This document shows, piece after piece, positions 42,786-54,054 of a stretch of DNA of 64,000 nucleotides. The notes beneath the pieces were generated by a model. It was given only the letters and a program-made list of their open reading frames with translations. It had not been told where the DNA came from and made no database searches. How positions within the stretch are numbered: position 1 is the first letter of the stretch; each line of letters opens with the position of its first letter. Position numbers and translations under genes: made by a program. Source of the stretch: Phlyctochytrium arcticum (taxonomy: Eukaryota > Chytridiomycota > Chytridiomycetes > Chytridiales > Chytridiaceae); NCBI GenBank assembly GCA_025602905.1, contig JAHLKI010000003.1:1116001-1180000 (forward strand). Direction: 5' to 3'.

Positions 42786-43777
42786 TCATGTCCCAAATTT
42801 GACGCGTTTTGGACCCAAACACCTTTTTCAGAGGGGTTCCGAAGGATGAGGCGGCAGGTCACCGATTTGAGCGGCAAAATGGAGGTTGTATCCACCATGG
42901 CACTCTACTTGGAACGGGGGTCTGCATTCTACAAATTGCACAATGTCGTCAACCTTTTAGTGAAGTCGATCATGAATGCGGTAACGGCGGAGGGGGAGGT
43001 GGATGTTGTGTTTCCAAGAGCAGATGCGCGCGAGGATGCCTGGACGATTGGGGCACAAGGCGAGTTTAGCGGGGAACAAGCTGGGGGCGCAGAGTCAGCA
43101 ACGAAATTCCGGGCAAGCAACAACGGCACCGATTACCTAGCGAGGCCCATGACACCCGAATTCGAGGATGTATACCTGTACAACTTCACGGCCAAGTTCG
43201 TCAAGAAGAAAGGGACGGTGGGCGCCGGCAAACACTTGTTTGGTGAAGGACACCCGCAGAGGAGCAGCCACCGGGTAGAGAGCAAGCGTGAAGTAGTGTT
43301 CGTGAATGTGGTTACCAAGCAAATTGCCGACCTGTCGCGGGATGACGTGCCAGGGGAGGAATTAGATCGGGCGTACAAGACGCTACTGTTTCTGTTCAAG
43401 CCGTACCGTAGATTGGAGGACCTGAAAACTGCAACAAGTTGGGAGGCATCGTTCTTGGACTTCACGGAGCAGGAATCAAGCAGCGAGTGCTACAAGTCGT
43501 TACGGAAATTCCTAGCGCACAACGAGGATCATTACACTGGAAAGCGGAGATGGGACGGCGGGATTTCGAGAAGGAGTTCATCGCACAGCATCCAGACAAG
43601 CCAGTCAATGTCACGGCCCCTTATGGTGAATATCCGGACAATAGCGACAACGAATGTTCGGATACAACCGATCAAGAATACGAAGACGCAATGCATGAGG
43701 AGCCCGACGACGAAGAATCGGGAACGCAGCACGTCCACATACAGGATTTCCCATGCGTGAATGAGGCAATAGTATAA
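42786..43777 (+). pseudogene. Helitron 2 Rep C-terminal part and linker
   Basis: Helitron sequence resumes with SCPKFDAFWTQTPFSEGFRR and then the Rep-helicase linker: VTDLSGKMEVVSTMALYLER (matches the family block where MALYL is followed by a loop and Ser/His), DYLARPMTPEFEDVYLYNFT, and YKTLLFLFKPYRRLEDLKTA with a Trp 6 residues later. A frame change near 43540 leads to an acidic stretch (NECSDTTDQEYEDAMHEEPD) ending at 43777. The first ATG lies inside the LTR/TSD and is not a natural start. Confidence 0.8.
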
Positions 43778-44030
43778 CAGGACTCGGCTTAGGGGTTCAG
43801 TGTAGTGAGCAATATGATAACTTGGTGACTAAAGTACTATGAGTAAAGTAAAGCTGAAAAGTACGAGGGGATGTCCGGAGGACGTACAGCTATATAGCGG
43901 GGAATGAACTAGGACTAAAACTATGACTAGTTAATAATAAAACGGTCACGGCTAACAATAGGAAGTCTACAGGTAATAATAGAACGAGTACGCGATGTGT
44001 ATCCAGAGGTAACATACTGACAAGCCGAGC
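43778..44030. other. Gap within Helitron 2 between linker and helicase
   Basis: A/T-rich with several TAA/TAG runs and no coding frame. It is either an eroded linker, a small insertion, or an intron of the original gene. Confidence 0.4.
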
Positions 44031-45945
44031 TTGTCACAAATAGACATGGTAACAATGTTAACCCCCCATGACACAACCATCACAGTCCCGTACATACATG
44101 ACTTGGCAGCGTTTGATGCAGCCGCGGAAGCGTTCACGCCGGTCTTGAGCAACAGTGGCACGAGTGACTTGATCAACCGAATGGACACCTTCACGGCGCT
44201 GTTCCCGATGAGAGAAACGCACGTGAAACACTGCGGAGCCTGTGTCGGCGACTTGGCGTGGGAGGAAACGGAGAAACAAGACATAGATTGCCTCAGGAGC
44301 TTTCCGACTATCGCCGAAGTGTCCCGCACGTTCGGTTTGAACCGTCCAGTCTCATCCTGCAGTTCGCCCAGGAGGATGACATCTACCCAATGGGAGTAGC
44401 GTTGGCAATGAAAGGGGCAGCTTCCAGGTTATGGCATCCATTTGGGGAAGCGTGGGTACGGGGAAAAGTTTCATCCTGAAAGCACTGTTGAAGATGGCGG
44501 CATTGTGGGGACGCCCAAACGCAGTTATGACGACGGCACCAACGGGCATCGCGGGCGCAAACGCGGGTGGAACGCATCTCCACAACCTATTCAGTTGGAC
44601 CATACATTGCTGTACGCGGCACCAAGGCGCGACGGCTACCAAATTGGACACATTCGCGCCGTTGAGGTTGTTGATTGTTGACGAGACAACGTTACTTAGC
44701 AAACAGTTTTTGGATCTATTGTCCACAACGCTGAAGACTGTGAAGGGCAAACCGTATAGTCCGATGGGGGGAGTGTTGGTAGTAGTATGCGGGGACTGGA
44801 TGCAATTATCCACATGGTCAGGCTCCAAACTGCACACGCCGCTGCAACCATCGGACTCATTGAAAACGGCCGCCGGGCACCACATATACCATTCCATGGA
44901 ACACGTTTTCTTCCTGACCCTCAACATGCGGCAAGGACCAAGAACAGCTTATGCGGACCTTATGTCAAGGATGAGGACAGGCAATCTGACCAGCAGAGAT
45001 CTTGACAATTGCAACAAAATGGTGATACGACCCGGCGAGAAAGCACAACAGGGAACGGTGGTGCCCATCCGGCCAATTTTGACGACATCCAACCGACAAC
45101 ACTTTGAATTCAACACAGCGTGTTTGGAGGAACTGGCGAGGAAGCAAGGCAGCACACAGTACCGGTTCAGGGGTATAGTCAGCGCATCAAAAAGAGGCTT
45201 CCTCACGGCGTCAGAGATCCGGAGCCTGCAAAAACTTCCCAACAACAAGACAGGACACTTCGCGATGAATTTGGACCTGATGTTGGGCTGCCCGATTCAA
45301 GTAACAAAAAATGCCGATCCAAAGAGGAGGTTGCTGAACGGCACACTTGGGACCGTGTTGCAAATCCAGTTGCACCCCGACACAGTATGCACGGCGGAAA
45401 CATTGCCGAACAGAATTACCCGACTTCACAGCAACAGGCTTCCCGACATTGTGTTCGCGCAGCTACATGGACACGACGATGTCCAACTGCAAGAAGGGCT
45501 ACCCCTGGGCGTGGTGGGCCTGCGGCCGTACGATTGCATCGATCCGATTGAGACATTGCTCCCGCACCGAAGGTTTCGAATCAAATTGCAGATGCCAATA
45601 GTGTTAGCCTTCTTCCTGACAGTAGACAAAACCCAAGGGCTCACTCTACCTGGCGTCATCATAGCTCCGCTGTTGACGGCGGACCGGAAGAACCCGCAAA
45701 GGACGAGCATGTACGTTGCGTGGTCAAGGGGGACAACTTTGGATGGAGAGCTGGCAACTCGACTTTTGCAAGTGATTACCCTGGAAGAAATCGCCTATTT
45801 CAAGCCATGCCCCGTGCTGATAGCGGAAATGAGCCGGTTGGAGAAGATGGCCAATTGCACCAGGCGGAAATTAGACCTGTACACGCAGATGGAGAGTAGA
45901 ACATTGGCTTTCGTAGAGTTGTTCAGCTTGGGGGACCACATGTAA
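44031..45945 (+). pseudogene. Helitron 2 helicase (PIF1-like)
   Basis: A first frame (44031-44399) contains FPTIAEVSRTFGLNRP, the usual lead into the helicase. Frame changes between 44330 and 44430 precede a 504-residue frame with all motifs: Walker A GSVGTGKSFILKAL, Walker B LLIVDETTLLS, VVVCGDWMQLSTW, LTLNMRQG, LMLGCPIQVTKNADPKRRLL, VDKTQGLTLPGVI and TSMYVAWSRGTTLDGE. It is the best-preserved part of Helitron 2. Compared with the family consensus the P-loop reads GSVGTGKS rather than GGGGTGKS. It drives unwinding during rolling-circle transposition. Confidence 0.9.
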
Positions 45946-46700
45946 ATAGGATGTAGATAGGTTGTAGACAGTCTGTAAATACGTGTAAATAAGTGAGCAC
46001 CAATTAGGAAGGAATTGCGGGGACCTTTGTGAAGTATGTATGGGCCAAGAACGAGTAGGGGGGTGCCGCGTAGCAGGTCAGCGGCGTCGGGGGTCGGGAG
46101 ATGAGCGGCGACTGGCAAGATGAAGCGGAAAGAGGCAAGGGGTACAAGGAAACCAACAATGAGCAAGCGGCTTGATACGTTGGCAGGACGAAGGTAGCCA
46201 ATGGATGTTGCCGCGGAGACGTGGAAAGAATGGTGCTGGGAATGATGGGATGATGGGAAGAGCCAGGAAGATTGTGGTGGATGCTGGTATGCTGCGAGAG
46301 GAACACGATCTGACAAGTCAACCATGGGAGAGAATTGGCCAAAATTTGAAAGCGTCTCCAGGAAAGTAGTTTGAAAAATTGTTGCAACAAAGTGTTCATA
46401 CAGTACAGACACATTGAAACCCAGAAAAAAAAAATGCACCGGGATCATGGCAATTTTTAGAAAGATGAGATTTTTTGAATGGAATAAGAACAAATTGATG
46501 GGTAGAGAGTGCAAGGTAAACAAAGGCCAAAATTTAAAATCCTGAAAATGCAAATAAACAAAGCGCATTGAATGACTGTGCCATGGAAAGCGTTCCGTTT
46601 TCGCGGTCTACCACACGCAATGGACCCCACAACCCCCTAAGACACTGGTATGTACCAGAGAATTGAAGAGACATACACGGCTAAGGGAACTGAGTTTGTA
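45946..46700. other. Gene-free stretch, probable 3' flank of Helitron 2
   Basis: Repeated TGTAAATA-type sequence follows the helicase stop (45950-45990). Further right it is A/T-rich without coding frames. The Helitron 2 3' terminus should lie here, but I see no certain hairpin with CTRR. It also holds the left edge of copia D, with no LTR recognised. Confidence 0.4.
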
Positions 46701-46749
46701 CTCTTTGACAAAATTTCAGAATTAAGACAAGGATCCGACATTGCCACTT

Positions 46750-47335
46750 ACAGTACAAGCAAAAATTCAACGAGCTGACTAGCAAGCGCAATCTTAAGAT
46801 TCCGGAAGACATCTTAATCAGTCTGTACTTGCTTAGACTCAAAGACGAGAGCGGCATTCTTGCTCTTGATGATGTCAAGCTCAACAAAATGTTAGCTGAC
46901 ATCCAAGCGTTTGCTGACTCCAATATGACAAGAAACTCAGTCAAAAACGCAACGGTGCCCATCGTACCTACCGGAAGAAATGTATTAGAAGTCACGCACA
47001 GAGTACAGCAATTTCCCAAACAAACGTAGCGCCGTGACAATGCAGCCAGCCGAGAAAAGAGAGGACACTCAAGCCAACAAACATGTGAGATTTGCCAACA
47101 CTGGGGACATTCGGCAGATGATTGCTACTGTCGAGATCGTGCGCGCCAATCCGGGCGTTGCAAACAACAAAAGACTGACGCAATCTATCACGTCAAAGAG
47201 GAAAATGAAGCACAAGTCCACCGAACCACCGGTGAGGACACTTTGGGGCGAAGTTACGAGGATAGTGATTGACTTGCAGCGTCGAGAAAGCGGCTACTCT
47301 GGCTTTTGGACTCTGGAGCAACGATAAACGCAACT
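46750..47335 (+). pseudogene. Copia D gag C-terminal part and protease start
   Basis: A plus-strand frame reads KFNELTSKRNLKIPEDILIS and KMLADIQAFADSNMT, helical gag sequence. After frame changes a perfect CCHC knuckle, CEICQHWGHSADDC, lies at 47084-47125. Downstream the protease site reads WLLDSGATINATPFDSN with its Asp codon at 47309. The knuckle binds element RNA and the protease processes the polyprotein. Confidence 0.75.
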
Positions 47336-48860
47336 CCCTTCGATAGCAACATATCCATGCTAGGTTCCTAGGACTTCAGAACAAATCAGAGTCAGCAACA
47401 ACAAAATACTACCGGTAAAACAACAAGGTCTTCTTACACTCAGTATTCCTGGCATCAACGAAAACGTACTTCTCCCTTCCTCTCTGCACGCTCCCGGCAT
47501 CAGCGCTTGGCTACTATTGGTGTCACGATTGGCAAAAGCCGGTTTCTTCTCCCTTTTCACCGATCCAAACTTTGTAAAATCATCAACGATTACACCGAGA
47601 ATCCATCCCTTACCTTCCCCATGGCTCTCGATGGCACATATTCTCTCCCTTCCTCTCCACACAACAATAATATCATTCACGCGCTTACCTCTGAAGATCA
47701 TGCCTACGACACAGGTTGGGACACCTCAGCAAAGCCGTCGTGCTGCAAATGACAGGCCTTGTCACGGGCATGCCCAAACTCGATTCTAAACCGGTACCCG
47801 ATAAGTCATATTGTTTTGTTTGTGCGCAAGCGAAAATGACATCACTTCGCCTCGGTATAGCCGAATGTGAAACAAAAAATCCGCTCGAAGTAGTACAGTC
47901 CGACCTAGTCTTCCCGCCAACAAAAACCCCTGGTCCTCACAAATGTGCTATCACCTTCATCTGTTGTCATACACGCTTCGCCTTTGATGCCCCACTGACC
48001 GCTAAGGACAAATTGCGAACTCATCTCGCCCTGTTGATCTATGTCACAGAAGTTGTCGAGCCTCGAACAAAGAAGGCAGGGGACAAGATCAGCATCTTGC
48101 GCAGCGACAACGGTGGCGAGTACGTCAACGAGCTGTGGAACAAAACTTTACTAGAAATGAAAGTTTGACATGAAACATCCATACCCGATAAGTCTCAACA
48201 GAACAGTGTCGCGGAAAAGTTCAACCGCACCCTCATGAACATAGTCAGGTGTCTCTTGTTTCAAGCCCACAACATCGCATTCAAGTTCTGGTCGTATGCA
48301 ATGGCGTACGCTGTCTTACTGTACAACGCTCGCGCGCACTCCGCCTTGAAAGACAACATGACTCCGTACAAAGCCTTCCATGGTGTCAAACCGGACTTTC
48401 ACACCTTTGGTAGGTTCGTATATTACCAACTAAATCTTGACATGGATAAATTCTCCGAGCAAGCACGACGTGGCAGGTTCCTTGGGTTTCCTCTCCGTCA
48501 AGACGGTATCTACGTCCTGGATCACAAGACCAAAAAGGTTGTGGCAACGCGTGACTATCGGTTCATCCAGCCCGAAGTTGTGCGCAAAACGGATTTGTTG
48601 TCTCTGCATCATGTCGACACGATCGAGCGGCTCCTCACCCTCGCCGATGAACCTCCGGTGCCCGTGTCATACACGGCGGCCATTGGGCCAGACAACCCCG
48701 AAGGTGAAATGTGGCGCAAAGCAATTAACTCCAAAATCGCGTTGCTCCTGGAAAACAAGACATGGAAACTAGTACCACAGCCCGAGGGTCGCCGAGTTTT
48801 GACCTGCATGTGGGTTTCCAAAAGAAAACGCAATGCTGACCGCACTTTGGATTGACACAA
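47336..48860 (+). pseudogene. Copia D integrase and RT start
   Basis: The pre-integrase zinc region includes GHLSKAVVLQMTGLVTGMPK and YCFVCAQAKMTSLRLG. The core has EVVQSDLVFPP, FICCHTRFAF (where Asp-Asp-x-Ser/Thr-Arg is usual) and ILRSDNGGEYVNE. After a stop at 48168 comes QNSVAEKFNRTLMN, giving the catalytic Glu. The second frame (48235-48855) continues with SYAMAYAVLLYNARAHSALK, TPYKAFHGVKPDFHTFGRF and the RT start WRKAINSKIALLLENKTWKL. One of the acidic core residues seems altered (ICCHTRF), so the enzyme would be inactive even without stops. Confidence 0.82.
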
Positions 48861-49724
48861 AGCCCGTTTGGTCATACGGCGGTGCGCCCAACAATACGGA
48901 CTTGACTATGTCCAGACATTTTCCCCGGTGTTTAAGATTCAAATATTTCAACTTTTTCTTGCTATCGCACTGTCTCTTGGTTTCGAAATAGAACAGCTTG
49001 ACGCTGTTACCGCTTTCCTCAATGGCATGTTGCACGAAGAGGTGTACCTTCGCGTTCCCGAAGGCATCAACGCCCCCATAGGTCTCGTTTGCCTTTTGCT
49101 GCGGTGCCTGCACGGCCTGAAGCAATCTCCAAGGGAATGGAATCCTCGGTTGCACAAATATCTTGAATCCATTGTGTTTGTCGCCACAACCGCCGATCCC
49201 TCACTGTATGTTTGTATGGAAGACGGTCGACCAGTTGCGCTCATATCGGCTTATGTGGATGACATAGTGATCGCAGCCAAGCCGGCTGTCCTTGAGGGGG
49301 TAAAGACTGCACTTTGGAGCGAGTTCAAAATGACGGAAAAAGGACCTCTACACTCCGTCCTCCGCATAAAAATAACAAGAACAGCTGACGGATACCTATT
49401 GAACCAGACGGGATACCTAGACACAATTATTGAACAATCAATACTTGGGCAAAATCAATAGCAGAGTCATTCACAATCTTGGATGTGGAGCCAAGAACAC
49501 CGTATCGAGAAGCAGTGGGAGCGCTATTGTATGCGATGACCAGTACCAGACCTGACATTGCATATGCAGTAGTAAATGACGGCACAGAAGAGGGCGAGTC
49601 CAACGAAACATGATTAAAACAAAGCATTCTCCGTTATCTAAAAGGCACAAGAAATCTGAGTCTGTTGATCTCACAAGTCGACCTCGCGGAAGGCGCCATC
49701 ACCGGATACACAGACTCCAAATGG
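48861..49724 (+). pseudogene. Copia D reverse transcriptase and first part of RNase H
   Basis: RT shows YGLDYVQTFSPVFKIQIF, IEQLDAVTAFLNGMLHEEVY and LISAYVDDIVIAAKPA (YVDD at 49252-49263). The frame closes at 49461 (ILGQNQ). RNase H begins in other frames with YREAVGALLYAMTSTRPD and ITGYTDSKW, and is cut at 49724 by the solo LTR. Normal copia order and spacing are otherwise kept. Confidence 0.85.
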
Positions 49725-50485
49725 TGTGAAAGTCTCCTTGTTATCTGCGAAACTCTCGAATATAGCTGGGAATTGCGGTTGGGTTTTGGGTAAAATCTAA
49801 CTAGCTGTGGGCAAGACTGTCGGGAATCAGCAAGCAATTAGGCGGACTATGTAGCCATATTAGGATAGATTACGCATCTGCCGTTTGTGGTAGTAGGACT
49901 AGCCGCTAGTGTAGCCTCCATTGTCTGTATATAAGGGAAGGGAGAATCCCCCCCCCCCCCCCCCCCCCCCGGAACAAAGTACTGTAAAGGAAAACTTGAC
50001 AAAGACTGCAAGAGAAGCACAGTCTATCGTAGTAGTTATAAGGGTTCGTTGGTAGTAACTCTGGGCTGGCAGTCGTAAGTATTAACGCTGCTCAGAGGAG
50101 CTTGTCTATTATGGGTAAAACAAAACAAAATAAAAGTAAAACGGACGATCTAGTTGCTAGGCTACGCTAATGGAATCTGTCGTAACAAGGTCTCTGATGG
50201 CACCTCCTGGTCACGATAGTCATATACTGGTCGCAGAGCGATTAGTTGGTTGTTGCAATGAAGAAATGAATTGAGAAGAAAACGGTTGTAGTTCTAAGCT
50301 GCCAAGCAGTCTGCTATCTAACGACGCCAACGGTACGCGTAGAGACGCGTTCCCATGCTCACGTGTACTACAGTAATAATCTATCTAAAATTGGCTACAT
50401 GACTTAAGACTCCCAGCTTCCCACACTTGCTCCAGTTCACATCTCAACAGAATCATGTCATCGAGGTACCTTTGGCCCTTTTACA
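49725..50485 (+). repeat. Solo LTR inserted in copia D
   Basis: About 760 bp begin TGTGAAAGTC and end CTTTTACA, bounded by AATGG at 49720-49724 and again at 50485-50489 (the last A may belong to either). Joining the flanks with one copy gives copia D codons DSKWAGEESRRSQSGYAF, the normal RNase H sequence. It has a TATA box (TGTATATAAGGG, about 49925) and a run of 23 C at 49948-49970. It contains no coding frame. Its orientation follows the TATA box. No matching partner LTR is in the window. Confidence 0.85.
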
Positions 50486-50791
50486 ATGGGCAGGAGAAGA
50501 GTCACGTAGATCACAAAGTGGGTATGCTTTCCTTTTCAGTCAAGACGCACAACCCAAAGGAAACTGCATCTCGTGGCAAAGCAAGAGACAAGCGACAGTG
50601 GTTCTTTCATCCACAGCAACCTAATATATGGCTGTAATCTAAGCCGCAAAGGAGGCCATATGGTATCGCAGTCTCTTCATGCAATTTGGACTCCCGCATA
50701 CCAACTCCACCATGATTAACATCGACAATGAACCGGCAGAGAAACTGGCGAAGAATCCAGTTCAGCATACACGGTTGAAACACATAGACGT
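50486..50791 (+). pseudogene. Copia D RNase H, second part
   Basis: WAGEESRRSQSGYAFLF continues the RNase H frame, followed by ISWQSKRQATVVLSSTAT and, after stops, AAKEAIWYRSLFMQFGLP and NIDNEPAEKLAKNPVQHTRL. It breaks after LKHIDV at 50791 where the gypsy C LTR starts. Confidence 0.85.
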
Positions 50792-51094
50792 TGTGGTGAT
50801 GTGACAGGTCTGGACAAGGAATCATTGTCAATGGCTTTGTTGGTGGTTCGGCTGGATTTGGGTTGGGTTATGTTTGTCGGGGGTTCCTGGGAAACAAACA
50901 ACGCGCTGCCCAAGATGCGCGATATAGTTTAAGAACAAGTAAGGCATAAATATTTGAGTGCATGTATAATAAGAGTAAAACGGAGGAAGAAAATTCCCTC
51001 CAGCGACAAAAAAATTATTGAGCGAACCCCAGAGCAAATGTAAAGGCAGTCATAATTCCAGTAATTTCTCCATTAAACCCCAAACAACCCAATA
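50792..51094 (+). repeat. Gypsy C 5' LTR
   Basis: Starts TGTGGTGATGTGACAGG, ends AAACAACCCAATA. TATA-like CATGTATAATAAGAG at about 50960. It pairs with 57723-58025. Confidence 0.88.
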
Positions 51095-51230
51095 TTCTTG
51101 GCGATTGTACCAGGGGGTAGTGGAGGCCTTTACATCCAGAACGTTAACGAAATCAACAATCAAAGATTCAATAGGACGATTGGGGACGTCGCAAAGACTT
51201 GCAACCTAATCACAACCTTGACTGGGTACA

Positions 51231-52259
51231 ATGGAGATTTCCGCAACTATGGAACCAAACAATCAGAATGAGCAACTGACGGACGCGATAAGTGTTCTGA
51301 AGGTCTTACTTGTTCAGCAGAATCAGAAAATCAACAACATAGATGTGCGAATTGACAATATTCAAAATACGGAGAAGTCGGCATCTGTGTCCAAGACGCA
51401 AATTTCCAAAGCACTTGGGTTTCTCCCCTGCCCGGACGCCCTGTCGGCGCCGTGCAGCGGATATGCGCGGGCTAAGCCGCGTGGGTATATTGCTGAAGTA
51501 CATGACAGTGTATAATACACCTCTGCCGGAGTTCTACGGTGATCCCGCCTACAATGCCACCATGCTAATCTACATAAGGTGAGGGTGGGTGGGTAGCGAT
51601 GAACAGAAGTGGGTAGAAGTTTTCTCGGTGTCTGAGAGCAATGAGAGAAGAAAACTGAAGAGAGTGAAGACACCATAGACTCAGTTGGGGAGAAAAAACG
51701 CCAGATGTCGGCTAGGGTTGACAAAGTCATGTGCACGTCCTAGTCGGGGCATTCAGAAACCCAAAGTCCTAAGCTCCTTGTCAGCTGCCTTCTGCGATCG
51801 CTTGCGCTGTACTTGATCGTTCGCGTCGTCCGCTTAGGTGTACATCAAAGTATAGTCCACACCAACGGCATGTTTGATGGCAACGAGATTAGTAGTAAGC
51901 TAGGAGCATATGCCCGCGAAATGGGCTTATAGATGGTACCGGAAGCAGAGATGAAGGACTACTTTCATCTGACTGTATCGGAGGGGTTGAAAAGTCGAGT
52001 GAAAGAGCTCGAGGATGGTGAAGGCTGGACCGAGTTTACGCAGTCGTTGCAGGAAGAATTTGTCGCTTCAGATTCTCAGAGGGTTGCCCGACAAAGCTTC
52101 AAGTTATGGATCTATTGGCGAAAAAAGGGGTTATCTGTGGCAGAGGTTTTGAGGGAATTTGAGCGGCAATCTGGACAGCTCACCTTTCTGGGAAGAACGT
52201 CTCTAGAGGCCGAAAAGGTGTCGCCATTCCTAGAAGCAAATCGACGAGCAGACAGCTGA
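51231..52259 (+). pseudogene. Gypsy C gag
   Basis: Begins near 51231 (MEISATMEPNNQNEQLTDAI) with a helical N-terminus; a frame change inside the first 280 bp leads to RVGILLKYMTVYNTPLPEFY. The capsid continues at 51933-52259 with FHLTVSEGLKSRVKELEDGE and FEFER-like sequence (EVLREFERQSGQLTFLG). The middle (51580-51930) is degraded. The family packages element RNA; this copy is broken. Confidence 0.65.
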
Positions 52260-52263
52260 ACTC

Positions 52264-53415
52264 TTGGAGTCATATATGGAGGATGATGCGGGAAACCTAC
52301 CCGAGAAATTCGATGAAGTTCGTGTCGCCATCACTCGCCATATGAAGAAGTATTGTCGCAAAACTGCTCGGAACCAACACTCGGATCAGAAAGACCGACC
52401 GATATTACTTCCAACGATTTCTTCCAAACCTAACGCCAACGCAGCGTCAACACCCAACAGAGATGATCAAGTTAGTCAATTGGTCAAGGAATTTGAAAAG
52501 TTCAACCTGTACCTACTCAAGGGCCGAACAAACGCGCTGAATCCTGCTCCGTATACTCCACCCGAAGCGCGGAACAGAGTTCCTGTCCCTTTCGAGAAAC
52601 GATGTATCTTTTGCAATGATACGGCTCATTCGATGAAAAGAGATCGTACCTTGTTGTCCGACTATTTCGCAAGGGGATTGGTCAAGACTATTGATGGCAA
52701 GCTAGCATCTTCGAATGGTGAACCTATCCCTTTCAACTGGGGTAAAGGAGGGATGCGCCGTCTCGTTGATAACCGAATGTCGGCATCCACTTCCCATATC
52801 TCATTGCAAGCGGAAGAAGAAGAAGAACTGACTTTGTACGGAGTGTCGGTCACACCATCCGCGCTTGGCAAATTCACCTTGGCTAAAGACCATCTGCCAA
52901 AGATGTTGTCTGCTGAAAAGAAGCAAGCAGCAACGGATGTTTGGAGCACAACTGGATGGGATGACCCGGTGAACGCTTTAAGCATTCAAGTATTTTCGGC
53001 CGCGCAAGAAGCTTATGTCGAGGAGAAGAGGTTGAGAGAGGCCGAGGATACTCAGTCCAAGAAAAAGGCTCGAACGGACAAAGCCGGTCCATCGAATCGA
53101 CCTAAAAGTCAAATTAAGAAAAAGACTCATTTTGGGGATGACCCAATGGATGTGGCACTCGCTCAGCCAGCTGCTACTCCTCAAAAGCAACAGCAGCCAT
53201 CTACCAAACCGAAACCAGCATCTTCCAAGAAAGAAACAGCGTTCAAACTCAAATCATTGATCGAGTTGAAGTCAAATCCAGAAGAGATTTTTCAAAAATG
53301 GATCTTGGAAGCAAAAGTGGTTATGAGTTTAGAAGAGTTGCTATGCATTGCGAAACCGAATGTAGCGGATCAACCGCATCAGGTAGGTTGGTTGCTGCCG
53401 AAAGTTCACCGCTGA
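52264..53415 (+). pseudogene. Gypsy C gag C-terminal region with zinc knuckle
   Basis: A 383-residue frame continues gag: EKFDEVRVAITRHMKKYCRK, then QVSQLVKEFEKFNLYLLKGR and a Cys/His cluster CIFCNDTAHSMKRDR in which the fourth ligand of CCHC appears to be lost (Arg). The rest is a lysine- and glutamine-rich linker (KKKARTDKAGPSNRPKSQIK). The phase matches the protease region after a stop at 53415. Confidence 0.7.
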
Positions 53416-54054
53416 AGAACTGAAGGAGTTTGAAGGCGCAAAACTTGGGGAAGTGCGAGCGATGTCTACTGGGTATGCGGCTTGTTATTTGACAGTGGGC
53501 TCCCAACGAAATGACAATGTTATCTATGATGGTCATGGTGCCGTGGAAGAACAGAGAAAGGAAGCGGGATGTTTCACAATTCCACACTGGTAGCGAGGAA
53601 CCACTCATGTCCCAAATCCCGTCCGTGCACTGATTGACCACGGTTCTGAAATCAACATCATAGCGGCGTCAGTACGAGAGCTTAGGTGATACCCGATGAA
53701 AAGGGAACATGGATGGACTCTCCGGGCTGCGAACAACACGACTGGGATTCTTGTGGGGGCGTGCTCGGGAATTAATGTACAGTTGGGAAGTGAATTTATT
53801 CCGCAAAACTTTCTGGTGCAGGAAACAAGCAACTATGCAGTGATTCTTGGTCAACCGTTTATTGTTGCATCTTGAATGGAAACAAAAGTTGTAGATGATG
53901 GATCTTTGTTTGCTCGAATCCGGTCGATGGATAAAAATACCTCGGTACAATTCCGGACTGTACAGAAGAATCACTCAAGAAACCGTTCAGTACTGCGAAT
54001 GAGTCCGATGAAGCCTCCTCAGATTGAGTTTGACCATGATGAGCCGGATTTTTA
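53416..54054 (+). pseudogene. Gypsy C protease
   Basis: After a stop the frame resumes with PNPVRALIDHGSEINIIAAS, giving an aspartic protease whose active site is D-H-G rather than D-T/S-G. Downstream are GWTLRAANNTTGILVGACSG and YAVILGQPFIVAS, the flap region. Stops interrupt it near 53688 and 53874. The DHG form recurs in some fungal gypsy polyproteins as far as I recall. Confidence 0.7.

Larger units (their letters stand above)
17577..45945 (+). mobile_element. Helitron 2, split by nested insertions
   Basis: Pieces of one RepHel gene lie in order on the plus strand: N-terminal region 17577-18967, HUH relaxase 18910-19875, Tyr motif and middle region 33017-33711, Rep C-terminal region 42786-43777, helicase 44031-45945. 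The gaps are filled by gypsy A (19876-33016), then a Crypton and gypsy B (about 33712-42780). Without the insertions the gene is about 6.2 kb. It belongs to a different lineage from Helitron 1, with little sequence in common apart from the motifs. The termini are not identified. Confidence 0.85.
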
